64,000 nucleotides of DNA from Anaeramoeba flamelloides (GCA_027625915.1 JANTQA010000029.1:3410001-3474000); one strand, 5' to 3'. Positions 1 through 13,101 are shown, counted from the stretch's first letter. The notes: generated by a model from the sequence alone, not told the origin. Made by a program: numbers and translations.

Positions 1-269
1 ATAAAGAATTTAGTCATTGATTAATCAATATTAATATTTGACTTAATTTCAAATTAACAAAAAGTTTGACTGACCAAGATGATTTTGTATTAAATGTCAA
101 AAAAATCACCACTTTTAATAAAATACATTCTAACTACGATCCATTTTAGAGTGAAAACTGAAAGTTCACGTGCGTGCTGTTTGATTTTCCAGAGTTTTTT
201 CTGTTTATATAAAAAATCAATGTATTTTAATAATAAAAAGCCAAGCTCGGCATAATAACATCACCACCT

Positions 270-466
270 TTCGAGAATTTACAACTAAAGAGATTTTTTT
301 AAGGTGATTTCAAATAAATAATTTTTCATGATATCGCGATTATGTGAAATATTGCGGTTTTATGATTTTCCCCAATAAATTTGGACTAATCGCGATTGTT
401 TTTTAATACTATTGTAATTTTATTGTTAATATCACGATAATATATGTTATCATCAAAACCTCTAAT
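270..466. repeat. Terminal fragment of ATCGCGAT-rich TIR element
   Basis: This stretch contains ATCGCGATT motifs and ends in GTTATCATCAAAACCTCTAA. It closely matches the reverse complement of the left end of the complete element at 29363-30622, and its last bases match that element's right end. Only one terminus is visible, so the rest lies further left, outside the window, or has been lost. It sits about 165 bases beyond the PRIM2 stop codon. Confidence 0.7.
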
Positions 467-629
467 TAATATTTTTTTGAATTTACATCAAAAAATTGCT
501 GATCTGAATTAAATTGAAATTAAAACCCTGGTTATTTTGTAATAATAATAATAATAAGCATCAACAAGAAAAAGCATTATTTGATACTAAAAAAAAATCA
601 AAAAAATAAAAAAAAAAATTATTAATTTA

Positions 630-3600
630 TTATTTTTGATTTGTTTGATTTTGTGTAAGTTTTTTATTCTTTGATTGTTCTTGAATTCGTTTATAATATT
701 CAATACTGTTATTATAATAAGAATTTGGGTGAATTGTTCCCGTTAGAGTGGATATGGGCTCTCCTGTTGTTTCTTTGGGATGTCTAAGAAGCCAATATTG
801 CTGGCAGGCGATTTGGAAATGTTTGTTTTGGGATAATTGCAAAATCTTTTGAACTCTTTCGGGTTGGTCTTGCCCAACTGTTTCAAGTTTTAAGGCAAGA
901 GATTCGTGTTTGACGGTTCTGAAAATGCAACCATGGAATTCTGAGGGCGAAGATGATAAATTGATGATCTTGGAACAAGAATAAGGTGTGTAATTTGTAC
1001 ATTTACCTTCTTTCCCATAATTGTGTCTGATGTTATAACCATATTCTGTATCAAAGGTCTTTGTGTTCATTTTTTTGGTGAATTCGTTTTTCCAAAAGAT
1101 TAAAGAGTCTTCCAAGGACAGCCCAATGCCCTTCAAAAAAAGCCCATATTGCATCCTTCCCCAGTGCCTTAAATGGTGTTGCTGCTTCAGGCTCGTGTGC
1201 AATCGCTCCATGCATGGCGGGAACGAGCGAGCAGACAGCCACACAAGGTCTTTTAAATTCACCTTCGATGTCGAGAAATACGAGCTCGCCAGCTCCGATT
1301 GCGAGTAGCTGTCCTTTAACCCATCCAGCAATTTCTTCATTCGTTTGTCTTGCCAGATCTGCGGCAAAAACTTGCTCGATAAGGACAGGCAATCCATCAG
1401 ATGATTGTTGAACATTTTCCCCAAAATTGAAATCACATTGCTTTCACAAACATACGCAAACCCTTCAGATATAAACACCCTTTTCATTGCCACCATGTCA
1501 GGCACATCTTCAAAGGGCACTTTGCAAAATCGGTTGTTTTCCAAATCAACAAACCCTTCAAGCTCTTCTCGAAGTTTTTCATTTTTGATTTTGAAAAATT
1601 TATGTCCAAAATTTATTCTTTTCAAAAAGCTTTGCCTTTCGTTTGAAGAAAGCATACCCCATCTACATTTAAACAATGACGTTTCATTTGATAAAAACCA
1701 CCTTCTGCTTTCTTCTCTTTTGGGTTTGTTTCATTGTATTAAGTGTATTAATTGTACAATTATATTATAATTATTGGTTATATAAATAGATAGATATAGA
1801 GTATGTGTGGATTGAAAGAATAAATTTGGAATATTATATATATATTTATATTTGAAAAAAGTAAATTAATTAAAATAAGAAGAATGATAATAAACATGGA
1901 TATTTGTGTTTGAAGGTAATGAAATAAAAAAAGAATTTCCAGAAAAAAAAGAAAGAATAAGTAAAAAAAAAAAAAACTTGTTTAATTCTTTATTACAATT
2001 TAAAGTTAAATTCGGATTTGTTTCAATATTTAGTATTATTTTATTTTCTTGGCTTTATTTGCAAGAAAGGGAATAATTTTAATGGCATTTTTAACGAGAA
2101 GAGCGCTGATTTGAAATCAACCGCCTTCTGTGAAAACGGACACAATAAGCGCACATTTTCCATTAAATTGTTCTTAGAAGCAAAGGTAAAAAGGTTCTAT
2201 GAAAAATTTCTTTATAGTTAAAATGATAATGAAAACAAAAAAAAAAAATAATCATTTTTTATTTTGAACCTATCAAAAAATGAAAAAGACCCAAAAATTT
2301 TTGATTGATAAATCAATTTTTGATCATTTTGGGTGATTTTTTAAATTTTTTTAATAGAATATTTTTTTTTTTTTTTTGACATATAATAGGTTTATAATAT
2401 ATAGATTTATTGAAAAATATAAGGTGTATATAAAATCGTTTTTTTTTCCATTTCAAAGAAGCTAAAACCTTAATATTCCGGCAATTCAGATAAAAAATTT
2501 CTTTTTTAGGTAATCGTAAATTTTGTTATCATCTTTTTTTAGGGGTAACTAATTCCGATTAAAAACAAACTTAAATGTTATGACAGATTTACAAAAAATT
2601 CAATGAAATTTTGGAAAAGAAGTAATAGAGAGGAGCGGCATTCAATTCCCAATTCAGTTTACTATGAATTATAGTTTTGAATCAAAGTATAATAAGTTTT
2701 CAAGTTTGGAAATATGGATGCTTTTCGAGAGCTCTTTGTTTTGTTTTTTCTAATTTTTTTTCATTTTTCAATTGAGTTATTTTTACAGAAAGAATAGAAC
2801 AAAATGATTATTTTGCCAAAAATAAAGTGTTATAAAACAACCACAAATTAGATTAAATTAATTTTGTTCTGAAAGAAAACAATTTTTTTTACATTAAAAA
2901 AATTCTAAATTGTTGAAATATAAAATAAGAAAAAAAAAAGATTTTTTAGTTTCTAAATTTGAATTTTTTGTAACTGGAGATCGTTGATCTTTTTTTTTGT
3001 TATTTTATATTTTTGGTCTTGAAATCAGTTGGATCTTTACTATGATGCTTTTAATTTGTTCAACTAAAAGAAGTGCTCTTCCACAACATCATTTTTAGAG
3101 AGTAAACCACTCCTCGAGTCTCGAAGAATTCCACGATAGTGATGGATAGATCATAATAATACTCTTTTTAGATCAAAATAATTTCTATTCCCCTGCAAAT
3201 CAAAAAAAAATAAAAAAAACTTGGAAAAATTATTTGCAATGTGATGAAGATTTAAATTTTCTCAAAAAGTTTCATTTCTTGACAAGAGTATTTTTCATTT
3301 TTTGATTCTGTTAAATTCAAAATTCTGAAAAGATATTTCATTTTTTCCTTCTTGGATCTCACTGAATAAATATTTGTGAGATTTGCCAACATCTAAATCT
3401 TGATTAAAATACAGTAAACATTGAATTTAAAAAGCAAAAGTTGTTGTTAATTGGTATCCTAAAAAAAAAAAAACAAATAAAGCAGTGAAAAAAATACCTA
3501 CCATGAAAAAAATCCCTGACAAGATTTTTAATTGTGAATATTAGTAAAATTATTGTGTAATTCCAAATATTTACAATCAAATTTCTTTTCTTTAAGAATC

Positions 3601-4636
3601 AAACTCTAAAAATTATAACCCCCCCCCCCACTTATTAGAATGATGATTAATGAAATTACACTTGTTCAAAACCCCATTCAATCAATCAAAAAACAAGAAG
3701 AAAAAATATCATTTTCCAAACTCTAGTAAACCTCAATAAAACTCGATTGTTTTTCAAAAAAAGTAGATCAGCATATGGCTATCAAACAATTACTCGAGTA
3801 TTCTAGAGACACCTTACTTTGATGAACTTTAGGCAGGTTTATTACTAATCTCATAAAAAAATTGGTTATTTATAATAAGGATTTGATTGAAAATAAATGA
3901 AATTAGACAAAAATTTTACTAATACTCACAATTAAAAATCTTGTCAGGGATTTTTTTCATGGTAGGTATTTTTTTCCCTACTATACTTCTTTGTTTTGTA
4001 AAAAAAAAAACGAGGTTTATATTTGGATCAAAGAAAAATATTTTTTCAAAAGGAAAATCAGAAGAAGTAACAAATTGTGTCTTTTTTCATTTTAATCAAT
4101 TTTAATAAAGTTCAATTCGATGAGAAAAAAAAATAAAAAATAAAAGGAAAAACTAAAAATAGAATTTTCAAAAACAAACGTTTGTGAAAAGGCAAGTCTG
4201 AGGATGAAATGTGAGATTTGATCTTTTTCAACTTCTTTTTTGGTTGCTTGTGATCTTATTGGCAAATGTTTTGTGATCACTTTCATAACTTCTTTGGATG
4301 TTGGTTTAAGTCCTTGAAGTTTGGCTCCTTCAATTTCTCGTAGTACTTTAAATTTTTTTTTTTTTTATTTTGGTTTTGAGTTTTGATTATAATAAAAGAA
4401 ACACAAAGAATACGAAAAACAAAACAGCCAATTTGGTTTTGAGTTAACGAAAGAAATTCAACTCAATACAAAATAAAAAGAAAACATTTTTTTGAAAAAG
4501 AGTATTTACCTTGTAACCTCTCGTTTGCATATTTTCCAAGAAGACTCATTTCAATATCTTGATTTGGTGGTTCTTTATAAAACGACAAAACATTCTCTTG
4601 ACTGTTTGATTTCGGAGTAAACTCTACTTTATTCAT
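630..4636 (-). CDS. PRIM2: DNA primase large subunit (PriL), 3 exons
   Basis: This is the regulatory iron-sulfur subunit of nuclear primase, which pairs with the small catalytic subunit and DNA polymerase alpha to start Okazaki fragments. Exons are 4636-4510, 4345-4180 and 1716-630 (459 residues; human is about 509). Introns start GTAAAT and GTTTGT and end AAAG, and both phases join exactly. Exon 1 carries LSFYKEPP (human LQFYLQPP). Exon 2 carries ISHFILRLAF. Exon 3 carries RRWF, then the C-terminal domain with HHLRHWGRMQYGLFLKGIGL. The four cluster cysteines are visible in PPCMERLH, TPYSCSKI, HGCIFR and ACQQYW. The start ATG at 4636 gives MNKVEF and fits the family's short N-terminus. The second intron is unusually long and houses a transposable element. 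I am very sure of the identity and of all exon joins. Confidence 0.97.
1717..4179 (-). other. 2.46-kb intron of PRIM2
   Basis: Both ends are fixed by reading frame: exon 2 ends in the first two bases of a Thr codon and exon 3 supplies the third. The intron holds a 500-bp TIR element (3483-3983), a C9-10 run near 3620 and otherwise AT-rich sequence. I see no exon or gene on either strand. The first PRIM2 intron is only 164 bases. Confidence 0.93.
3483..3983. mobile_element. Long-TIR non-autonomous element, copy 1 (PRIM2 intron)
   Basis: The two ends are inverted repeats of about 100 bases. The left reads AGTGAAAAAAATACCTACCA and the right is its reverse complement, with ATTTTTAATTGTGAATATTAG further in on both arms. 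The centre is unique and has no open reading frame. A second copy lies at 47865-48373 in opposite orientation relative to the window. Exact borders and target duplication are uncertain by a few bases. Confidence 0.85.
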
Positions 4637-5308
4637 TACAAAAACAAATTCTGAAGAAAAAAATAAAAGAAGAACAATTGATGAAAAAATAAAATCAAAA
4701 AAATTGAAACTTTCCAATTTTCTTTGTTTACTTTATTTGAATAACGACTTTTATTTCTACTGACTTTGAAATTTCTTTTTGTTTTGTTTGTTAATTAACT
4801 TTTTTTCTTTTTTATTTGATTCCTATTTGATTCTTGTTTTAAATTATTTTTCTATAGAATTTGTTTTTTCTTTTTTTTTTGGGAATTTTCTGTTTGTTTT
4901 TATTAGAACTATTTTGGAGATTTTTTGGATTTAATGGTGAAAAGAATTCTTAGAAAAGTGAAATATCTTGATTAATTGTCTTTGACTTTGGTTTTTTTAT
5001 AGAATTTTCGAGCAATCTTATTTTTTTGATTTTCTATTAAGTTTATAATCTATCCGTTAATTTTTAAAAAGTTGTTATTTTTTTTTTTTGTTGGGATCCT
5101 TTATTACTTTTGACTTTAAAGAATTAGTTAGCCTTATACAATTCAAGAAAATGATTTTTTTTAATTCTTGTGAGATTGATCTTTTTCTCAATAAAAATTT
5201 TTCATAATTTTTAAATTTGAAAGACAAAAAGCAATAAAATTTTCAAAAATGAAATATTCTTTTTTTTACTTCAATTATCTTTTTGAGATAGTATTACAAG
5301 TGAGCCCA

Positions 5309-5341
<33 letters not shown>

Positions 5342-5842
5342 TAAATCACTTGAGAACACAGAAATTACAATCTATTTGTTTAACAACACAATTTGTAAAA
5401 AAAATGAACAGGAAAAAGCTGTTTAATTTTTTTAATGTTTATAATTCAAGTTGGTTTAAGGTAAAACATTGTTTCTCAATAACCCATCGATTATATTATA
5501 TAAATACAAATGTTTGATAAATTAAATAAACTTCCTTTATTCTTTATGTGATTGTATTTAGTTAATCATTTTCCGACCACTCTGAAAACTAAAGAAGAAT
5601 GTGGAATTTTAAAAACTTTCTCAATAACAATCCTATTATTATTTAAATGTTGTATGAATGGAATATATTATTCTTATTATTCTCTTTTTTTCTCCTAACT
5701 TTAACTTTTAGAGTAATTTTAAGGCAATTTTGCATTTATAATTTGTTCGGACTGATAAAATTTGTGTTTAAAATAATAAAAAAACTTATTTATTGTATAA
5801 ACCCTACCCATTAAATGATCAACAGAAGCAACAGTAAACAAT

Positions 5843-6478
5843 ATGTAAATATCAGATAGGTTTCTTAAAGTTCTACCATTAATATAAAATTTGTAAAATG
5901 AACGATCGTAATTGGGAAAGTTATCTCAAAAAATAGAATAAATTTTTGATTAGATTTTTTCAATACACCAAAAAAACATAAAAAATTTCAAAAAAACTAA
6001 AAAAATTATATAAAAATTTAAACAAATTCCATTAATAAGATAAAACTTTCTGAAAATATCAAAAGGTTTACTTTCAAAATTGATTTGGACTTGGGTATAT
6101 TACTGTGTAGTGGGTTAATTACGTGTTTTCAGAACCTTAAAACTGCATCTCAAAGAATACTCCACCCTTTTTGTTTTCTTCTTGTCCTGATACAACATCT
6201 AGTTAATTACCCAATAACACATCAAGAATAAATATATTTTCAAATTAAACTTTTTGATATTTTCAGAAAGTTTTATCTTATTAATGGAATTTATTTAAAT
6301 TTTTATGTAATTTTTTCAGTTTTTATGAAATTTTTTGTTTTTTTGGTGTATTGAAAAACTCTAATCAAAATTTGACTCTATTTTTTTGAGAGAAAATTTC
6401 CAATTTAATCCTTTCATTTTACAAATTTTCTTTGGTAATAATAGAACTTTAAGAAACCAATAACATATTTACTTAAGT
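5843..6478. repeat. Foldback (long inverted repeat) element
   Basis: The left arm, from GTTTCTTAAAGTTCT near 5861, and the right arm, ending AGAACTTTAAGAAACC near 6458, are diverged reverse complements over roughly 220 bases. AACTTTCTGAAAATATCAAAA at the inner ends has its complement at about 6250. A spacer of about 160-180 bases with slightly higher G+C separates the arms. There is no reading frame. It is probably a non-autonomous DNA element; family unknown. Confidence 0.75.
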
Positions 6479-7122
6479 TTTTTATCAGTTTCTTTGATTC
6501 TTTGATATATATATCTTCTATAACAAAAAAAAAAAAATTTTTTTTTATTTTGAAACACCAATTAAACTTTTATTGCAAGCTTTATTTTGACAAAAGTAAT
6601 TTTAATTTTTTTGAAATAAAATAATTTTTTGTTAAAATTGAAATAATGGACTTTTTCTTGATCATCTTTGCCCAAAAGATTACAATTTAATCTTCTAGTA
6701 TCTTGATTTTTATTTTTTTAATATTCATTTAATGAACCATATTAGTTGTAAAAATGTTGTTGTCATACTTTTATCGTGTTTCTTTCATTTAGACAGTGAT
6801 TCAATATTTTTACACCTGAGCTAAATTTTTAAATAGGTTAATGTAAAATACATAGTTCTTCCTCAGAATATCAAGTTAAAATAGTTTTTTAAAAATCAAT
6901 CAATCATAAGATTGGAAACCCCTCTTACTTTTTTTTATTATGAAATTTGAAAAGTTAATCACCACACCTCCCATTTCTAATAAAAATAAACCGTTTGATG
7001 GATTTCCTGCATTTTTCAATTTGTCATTATTTGTTTGAAAGCATTTTTCACAAGAATTTTCAATAAAAAAAAATCAAAAGTAACAGTTTAGTTTAAGTAT
7101 TAAATTTCTTAAATACTTATAA

Positions 7123-7711
7123 TAAGGTATTTCCAAAAAAGTGTGGCAATTTTTTTTACATTTCATGAAAAATCATCTTTTTTAGGAAAAGTATTTATTA
7201 ATTGACATTACCAAATTAAGTTTAATATTAATACCGGTTGAATAAATGGTTAAGGTATTTATTTCAATATATGTTATTGAAAATATTTCCCAAAAAATAG
7301 AAAAAAAAATCGCACTTTTTTTGGTGAAAACAATGTACGACCAATTTCAATAAAAAACTCGAAATATTGAAAGGATAAAAATTATTTTTTAAACAATCAA
7401 ACAGAGTGATATGTTTTCAACTCTATTTGAAAATTTTACTGAGATTAAACAAGTTATGAAAACGGTTTTTTCAATTAACAATGTATAATAAACACCAATT
7501 TTCACCCCTAAAAAATAACAGATAACATCGAGATCAGAAATTTTAATATCTTTTATTTATGTAATACAATACTAAGAAACAAATTCAATTATTATCAAGA
7601 ACCGATCAATGGTTGTTAATGATTTGGGAGGTCTTTAAATACTTTTTTGAAGATCGAGTTTAAAAGATATATTTTAAAATAAAATTGCCCCACTTTATTG
7701 TAAATAGCTTA
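7123..7711 (+). mobile_element. TIR element TATTTCCAAAAAAGTG, copy 1
   Basis: The left end is AAGGTATTTCCAAAAAAGTG and the right end is the inverted form GCCCCACTTTATTG...AAATAGCTTA. The inside is diverged and AT-rich without a transposase. A second copy in reverse orientation lies at 8900-9495 and a third, larger one at 61466-62275. Confidence 0.75.
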
Positions 7712-8244
7712 AGATAAACCAAATAATGAAAATAAAAATAAAAATCATATATTATAATGATTAATAGTGCAAAACAAATTCATACAATCAATTAAAAAAT
7801 AAATACAAAAACAATAAAAAAATTTATTTTAAATAAAATTATCGAAATTGTTTTATTAGAGTATTATCAAGGGTGAGGGATCGGTATATTCCAAAGAGAC
7901 CCACCATTCCTATTTTATTTGCTCTAATTTCCCATTTTTTTTTTTATTAAAAATCATACTAATAACAAATCGTTGTAAAATTTTTACAGGTGATTTAATC
8001 CTAATTATAAAAGGAAATAAAATCGAAGTAAATCAAAAAAAAAAATTAATATATGAATGTATTATTCAACTTCTACTAAAATCAAATAAAGTTAAACCAG
8101 TTATATCAAAAGATTTTTTTAACAAATAAACTTTTGATTATTTATTTAGATAAAATTTCACATATAGTTTATAATTTAAAAAAAGTTAAAGAAACATATG
8201 GCAGCTACAAACTTTTATCCAATAACAATTATCTGAATAATAAA

Positions 8245-8790
8245 CCCCAATTCAAAAATTTTAACTGAACAAAATTTGATTTGCGATAAAAAAACATATA
8301 TAATCAATTCTCAAAGAAATACCAAATTAGAAACATTTACTGATTGAAATGTTAACACTTGTTTATAAATTACAATACACACAAAACAAAAAATAAATAA
8401 TTATCAATACAAATAAATCAAGGATGTGTTGAAAAAATTTGGAGAGAGCAAAACAAAAAAATACATTAGTAAATTTGTATAGATTCTATGAGGAATATTG
8501 ATCGATCAAAAGGTTAGATACCCTTTAACTAATTTTATTTGAGTTCTTCTATTTGGAACAACTCAACTTTAACATAAAACCAATTGTTGAAAAAAAAAAT
8601 TGATCGAAAGAAACAAGTTATGTAATTCAAAAAATGATTTGAGAACAAACAATTAAAAGATGAAAAAAGGATTCTCAGATTTTATAAAAATCAGAGTTAT
8701 TTTCTTGAATTTGAATGAAATTTGATTATTCAGATTGTTTGGACTGTTTTAGCTGTGTGGAAAAATTTGAATTTTAGTTTAATTATAAAA
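8245..8790 (+). mobile_element. Five-copy dispersed TIR repeat, copy A
   Basis: It shares long near-identical blocks with four other places: 35740-36310 (same strand), 15940-16560, 39760-40320 and 51770-52335 (opposite strand). A conserved core near 8534 is TAATTTTATTTGAGTTCTTC. The outer ends are weak inverted repeats of the form CCCAATTCAAAAATTTT. There is no coding potential. It lies between the two inverted copies of the TATTTCC element. Confidence 0.75.
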
Positions 8791-8899
8791 TTTGATTATT
8801 GAAATCTTTTATATTAAACCAATTAACTTATTGATTAGAAATTGTTAATTATGATATAAAAACTTTAAATTATTTAAATTCTTGTATTAATAATACACA

Positions 8900-9495
8900 T
8901 TAAGTCATTTCCAACTAAGTGGTGCAAATTTATTTTAAAATGTAACTATTAAATTCAATCTTTAAAAAAGTATTTAAATATTCAAAATCGTTAAATACCA
9001 GATATCAATTCTTTTCGATAATTAAATGTGTTTCTTAGTATTATATTACATAAATAAAATATATTAAATATTCTAATGTCAATTTTATCTGATATTTTTT
9101 AGTCGTGAAAATTAGTGTTTATTAGTTTCTATTTGATCAAAAAATTTGTTTTCTGAACTTGTTTAATCTCAACAAATTTTCAAATAGAATTGAAAAATAT
9201 TACTCTGGTTGAATATTTAAAAAATCAATTTAACATCCTTTCCATATTTCCTGTTTTTTATGGAAATTTTACTGTACATTGTTTTCTCCAAAAAATGTGC
9301 TATTTTTTTTTTTCATTTTTTGGAAATATTTCCTAATAACATATTTTAAAAGAATAACCTTAGTCATTTGGCCCAGTCGGTATTAATATTAAACTTAATT
9401 TGGTATTATCAATTAACGAATAAATTCACTACAATTCTGATTTTTTATGAAATGTATAAAAAAAAAAAAATACCTCACTTGTTTTGAAATACCTT
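8900..9495 (-). mobile_element. TIR element TATTTCCAAAAAAGTG, copy 2 (inverted)
   Basis: It is the reverse complement of the element at 7123-7711 over nearly its whole length. The shared blocks include ACCAAATTAAGTTTAATATT and GAAAACAATGTAC. Its ends are AAGTCATTTCCAACTAAGTG and CACTTGTTTTGAAATACCTT. Together with copy 1 it makes a 2.4-kb inverted structure. Confidence 0.75.
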
Positions 9496-10147
9496 ATTTA
9501 ATATTTCAAAATATAAATATTTCAAATTTAAAATAAAATTATTGTTAATAAAATAATTTTAGAAAGATCTAATTTTGAATCTAGAAATGGATTGTTACAT
9601 TAAGATAAGGTGTGTAATTAATTTCCATTTTTGTGATACAAGAACGAATTCTGAAACTGATATCTTGCCAAAAAGGTCATTTCTTATTATTTCATAAAGG
9701 AAACTACCTCAAGCAATTTAATATCATCAAAGAAACGACTTTCTAAATAGTTGGATTATAATCGTTAAAATCGATCTTCAAAACAATAACCAAAATATTT
9801 TTATTAACCATTGTTACTTATTAATAATAATCTTGTATTAACTACACGTACTAATTGACTAATTAACCTCTAATAATCAAGTTTTACTTTTGAACTGTTT
9901 TGTTTGATCGTATTAAAAACCTTTTAAAAAATTGAGAAAGAAAATTTATTATGAAAATTAAATTTTACCTCCCTTATTTTCTAAAAATTCATTCAACCCA
10001 ATTAAACTAGACCCCAGTAAAGTATTTTAAACAAATAAAATTCTTACTTAACCTATTACTGTTTCAACAAAACAATGAAAAAAAAAGAAAAAAATTTTTC
10101 ATTTTTTTTCAAAAAAAGTCTTTCTCAAATTTTAATATTTAACTAAA

Positions 10148-10938
10148 ATGTCAAACACCGAAAAAGAAGAAATCAAAAAACCAAACCTCATGAAAGAGAT
10201 CAAAATCGATAAATTATGTTTAAACATCTCTGTTGGTGAAAGTGGTGATAGATTAACAAGAGCATCAAAAGTTCTTGAACAATTAACCAAACAAAAAACC
10301 AGTCCAATCAAGAGGTTTGTTTTTTTTCATCATTTAAATCATTTAAAAGGAGTCTTATCGCTTCTTCTTTTAATCCTTTTTGTTTTTTTTTTTATTTTTA
10401 TTAAATTTTTTTTTTTTTCTTTTCTTTGACTTTTTTTTTTTTATATTTTTTTTTTTTTTTAATTTTTCTATCACAAAAAAAAAAAAAACAACTTCAAACA
10501 TGAAATTAATCTAATTTCGTTTCAACAATCGCCAACCAAACAATAAAAATTGAAAACAAAAAGCAAGATTAACAATTAGAGGATTTGGAATTCGAAGAAA
10601 TGAAAAAAATTGCAACTCATGTTACTGTCAGAGGCAAAAAAGCAGAAGAAATTCTTGAAAGAGGACTTCGTGTCAAGGAATTTGAACTCCGTAAAGGATG
10701 CTTCACCAAAACAGGAACCTTTGGTTTTGGTATTGAAGAACATATCGATCTTGGAATGAGATACGATCCTAATGTTGGTATCTATGGTATGGATTTCTAC
10801 GTGATCTTAAAAAGACCAGGTTACAGAGTTGCTGAAAAAAAAAGATGTAAAGCAGCAGTCGGTAAAAATCATAGAGTAAATAAAGAAGATGCTATTAAAT
10901 GGTTTGAAACAAAATTTGAAGGTTATATTATTGATTAA
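10148..10938 (+). CDS. RPL11: 60S ribosomal protein L11 (uL5), 2 exons, one frame break
   Basis: This large-subunit protein binds 5S rRNA in the central protuberance. Exon 1 (10148-10314) has [20 protein letters not shown], near-identical to yeast and human. A GTTTGT intron of about 250 bases follows. Exon 2 starts at 10564 or 10568 and has RGFGIRRNE, then [31 protein letters not shown] and [15 protein letters not shown]. Length is about 178 residues, normal for the family. Between RGFGIRRNE and [10 protein letters not shown] the frame shifts by one base in a run of seven A (10603-10609); six A would restore it. The acceptor after 10567 loses the family's SKA tripeptide and the one after 10563 runs into a stop, so the junction may carry a second small error. 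An essential gene broken at a homopolymer suggests assembly error. Confidence 0.95.
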
Positions 10939-11800
10939 AACCAGAAAAAAAGAAAATTATTTTTTTTATTTTATTGAATGCTTTTTCATTTTTTTTTTTC
11001 TTTTTCAAAGCAAAAAAAAAAAAAAACAAGAAATAATAATAAAAACAAAAGTTTGAGATTTATTTTAATAATAAAGCACGTGCGTGAATAATAATTAAAA
11101 TTAAATTACAAACCAAAATAGATTTACAAGTTTCATATTCTCTTATTAATCAATAAATTATACAAAACTAATCCCAAAATTATAAAAAAATCTTTTTTCT
11201 TTTGTGTCTTCTTTGTTTCTTTGTTCGTCCGTTTATTTCATCCAAAGACTAAAAGAGTTAACAATAATTTTATATTTTTTCTGTTCTAATTAGTTTTTTG
11301 ATTAAACTGTCCACAAATAAGATAAAACAAGTTTTAACTAGCATTGAAAGTTTTTGGTGTAGCTGAAAAGAGGTGAGTATTGCTTTAATTTCTAGATTGA
11401 GAGTATTTGATCTCAAGAAACAATAGTAAAAATTTTATATCACTAAGGGAGTATCAACCTCATAACACACACTAAAATTGAAACACTTGATAGTTTCTTA
11501 AAAATTTTATGGGTGCTATTAAAGGAATAATCTATATAAATATTTCAAGAAATGGATAACTGGAGGAAAAAAAAAATATTAAAACAACATTTTAACTTTC
11601 TCAATAAGGATCAAAGAATTTAATAATAAATTCACAAAAAAGATTATTTTATTTATATTTGTATATGTCTAAGATTTGATGAAAAAACCTCTCAAAGTGG
11701 TTTTTTTTTTCTCGTTATGACACTAGACATACAAGAAAACTTTGGAATAAAAATTGTTCTATTCGATCATTATGAGATACTTAAAAAAAAAAATTAACTA

Positions 11801-11994
11801 AAGTCAGTTTCCCAATAAAACACAAACTTTCTTAGCAATTTAAGGGAAGAAAAAATCTAAAATTATGACAAAATTTGCAATTCTAGTGAAATAATTTGTG
11901 AAAAATAAAAATACGAAAAAATTTTCTACAATTTGAGATTTTTTTGTGTCCTAAAATTCAGTTGAAAGTTTGTGTCAGAAAATTGAAACTGACA
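11801..11994. mobile_element. Decayed copy of the CAGTCAGTTTCA MITE
   Basis: The left end reads AGTCAGTTTCCC...CACAAACTTTC and the right end GAAAGTTTGTGTC...TTGAAACTGAC. These match the intact element at 46602-46798 with many substitutions, and the length is nearly the same. It is an old insertion of the same family. Confidence 0.75.
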
Positions 11995-13101
11995 GAAATA
12001 AAATAATAAAAAAAAAATTAATTTATTTTTTATTTTCAACACTCTCATTTTTATCATAAAGATTCAAATTACTTTTATAAGTTTACAATTTATTAGTTTA
12101 GATTTTATGTATTTTTCTATTACTAATTATGGTATTTGATGAGATTGTTATTATTCGAACCAATATTAATAAAATAAAAGTGGCTAAAATAGGTTGATAA
12201 ATAACAAGCCCATCAATTTTTCCAGTTAAGAGGCGCTGAATAAATCTGTACAAAAAAAAATGAAAAATAATTAAAAAAAAAGATTCTTTAACACCCCATA
12301 ATGTAAAATTTTCTAAAAACAAAAAATAAGGATTCGAAATACTAATATGAAATTTTTAGGAAGAATCAAAAATTCAAAAATATTTAGGTTTGAGAAGAAG
12401 GAACCCCAAACTTAAACAATATGACAAATGCATTTCTAATTTTTACAATCAAGTTTATTAAAGTTCAGTTTACATATTGAAAATTTTTTGATTATTGTTA
12501 AGTTTTATGGAGTAATAATTTATGTAATTACCTTTTTTTTGTATTTACAACTCAAACTTAAAAAATTTATTTTAAATTATTCTTTAGATTTGATTTTGAA
12601 GGTGATTTTTCGAAATACTTTTTTTTGATTTTTTTTATACTGGATTTCAAAAACACCCCCAATAAAATTGTTTTTATAATAAATGGAAAATAATAAAAAA
12701 AATTCAATATATATATATATAAACTAAATTTCAAAAATAGGGGCAGATTTTCCAACATCAAAAAATTTGTTTAATTGTTTTTTTTTTGAATAATAATGTA
12801 TTTTACTAAAGTGTTTAGAGATAATAACCAATATAGATTAATATATAAAAATATAGAGTGATCATTTTATTTTTTGAAAGACAAATGAAATAAGAAAAAA
12901 ATAACAATAAAAAAGTTTGTACCTAATTCTGAAATTTGACTTATATAATCTCTTTTTCAAACAAAAGGGCACACTTCTCAAACAATCAATACTATTGAAT
13001 TTGATTTTTAATAAGATTATTACTTATTGATGATTTTCATTTTAATTATTCATTTTTTCATTTCTTGTTTTTTTTATTTTTGGATATTGAACGGTTGGAA
13101 A

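Larger units (their letters stand above)
4637..10147. other. Intergenic spacer between divergent PRIM2 and RPL11
   Basis: 5.5 kb lie between two genes transcribed away from each other, so both promoters must be here, but no recognisable core element stands out in the AT background. It contains a TA repeat (about 5309-5335), a 600-bp foldback element, an inverted pair of TIR elements and a copy of the five-copy repeat. No credible coding region was seen. Confidence 0.7.

Noticed and set aside
1051-1392. Alternative minus frame of 113 residues within PRIM2 exon 3
   Set aside because: It overlaps the cysteine-bearing PRIM2 domain, whose frame matches the family throughout.
12098-12322. 74-residue minus frame with a hydrophobic stretch
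   Set aside because: There is no conserved motif, composition equals background, and no splice partner was found.
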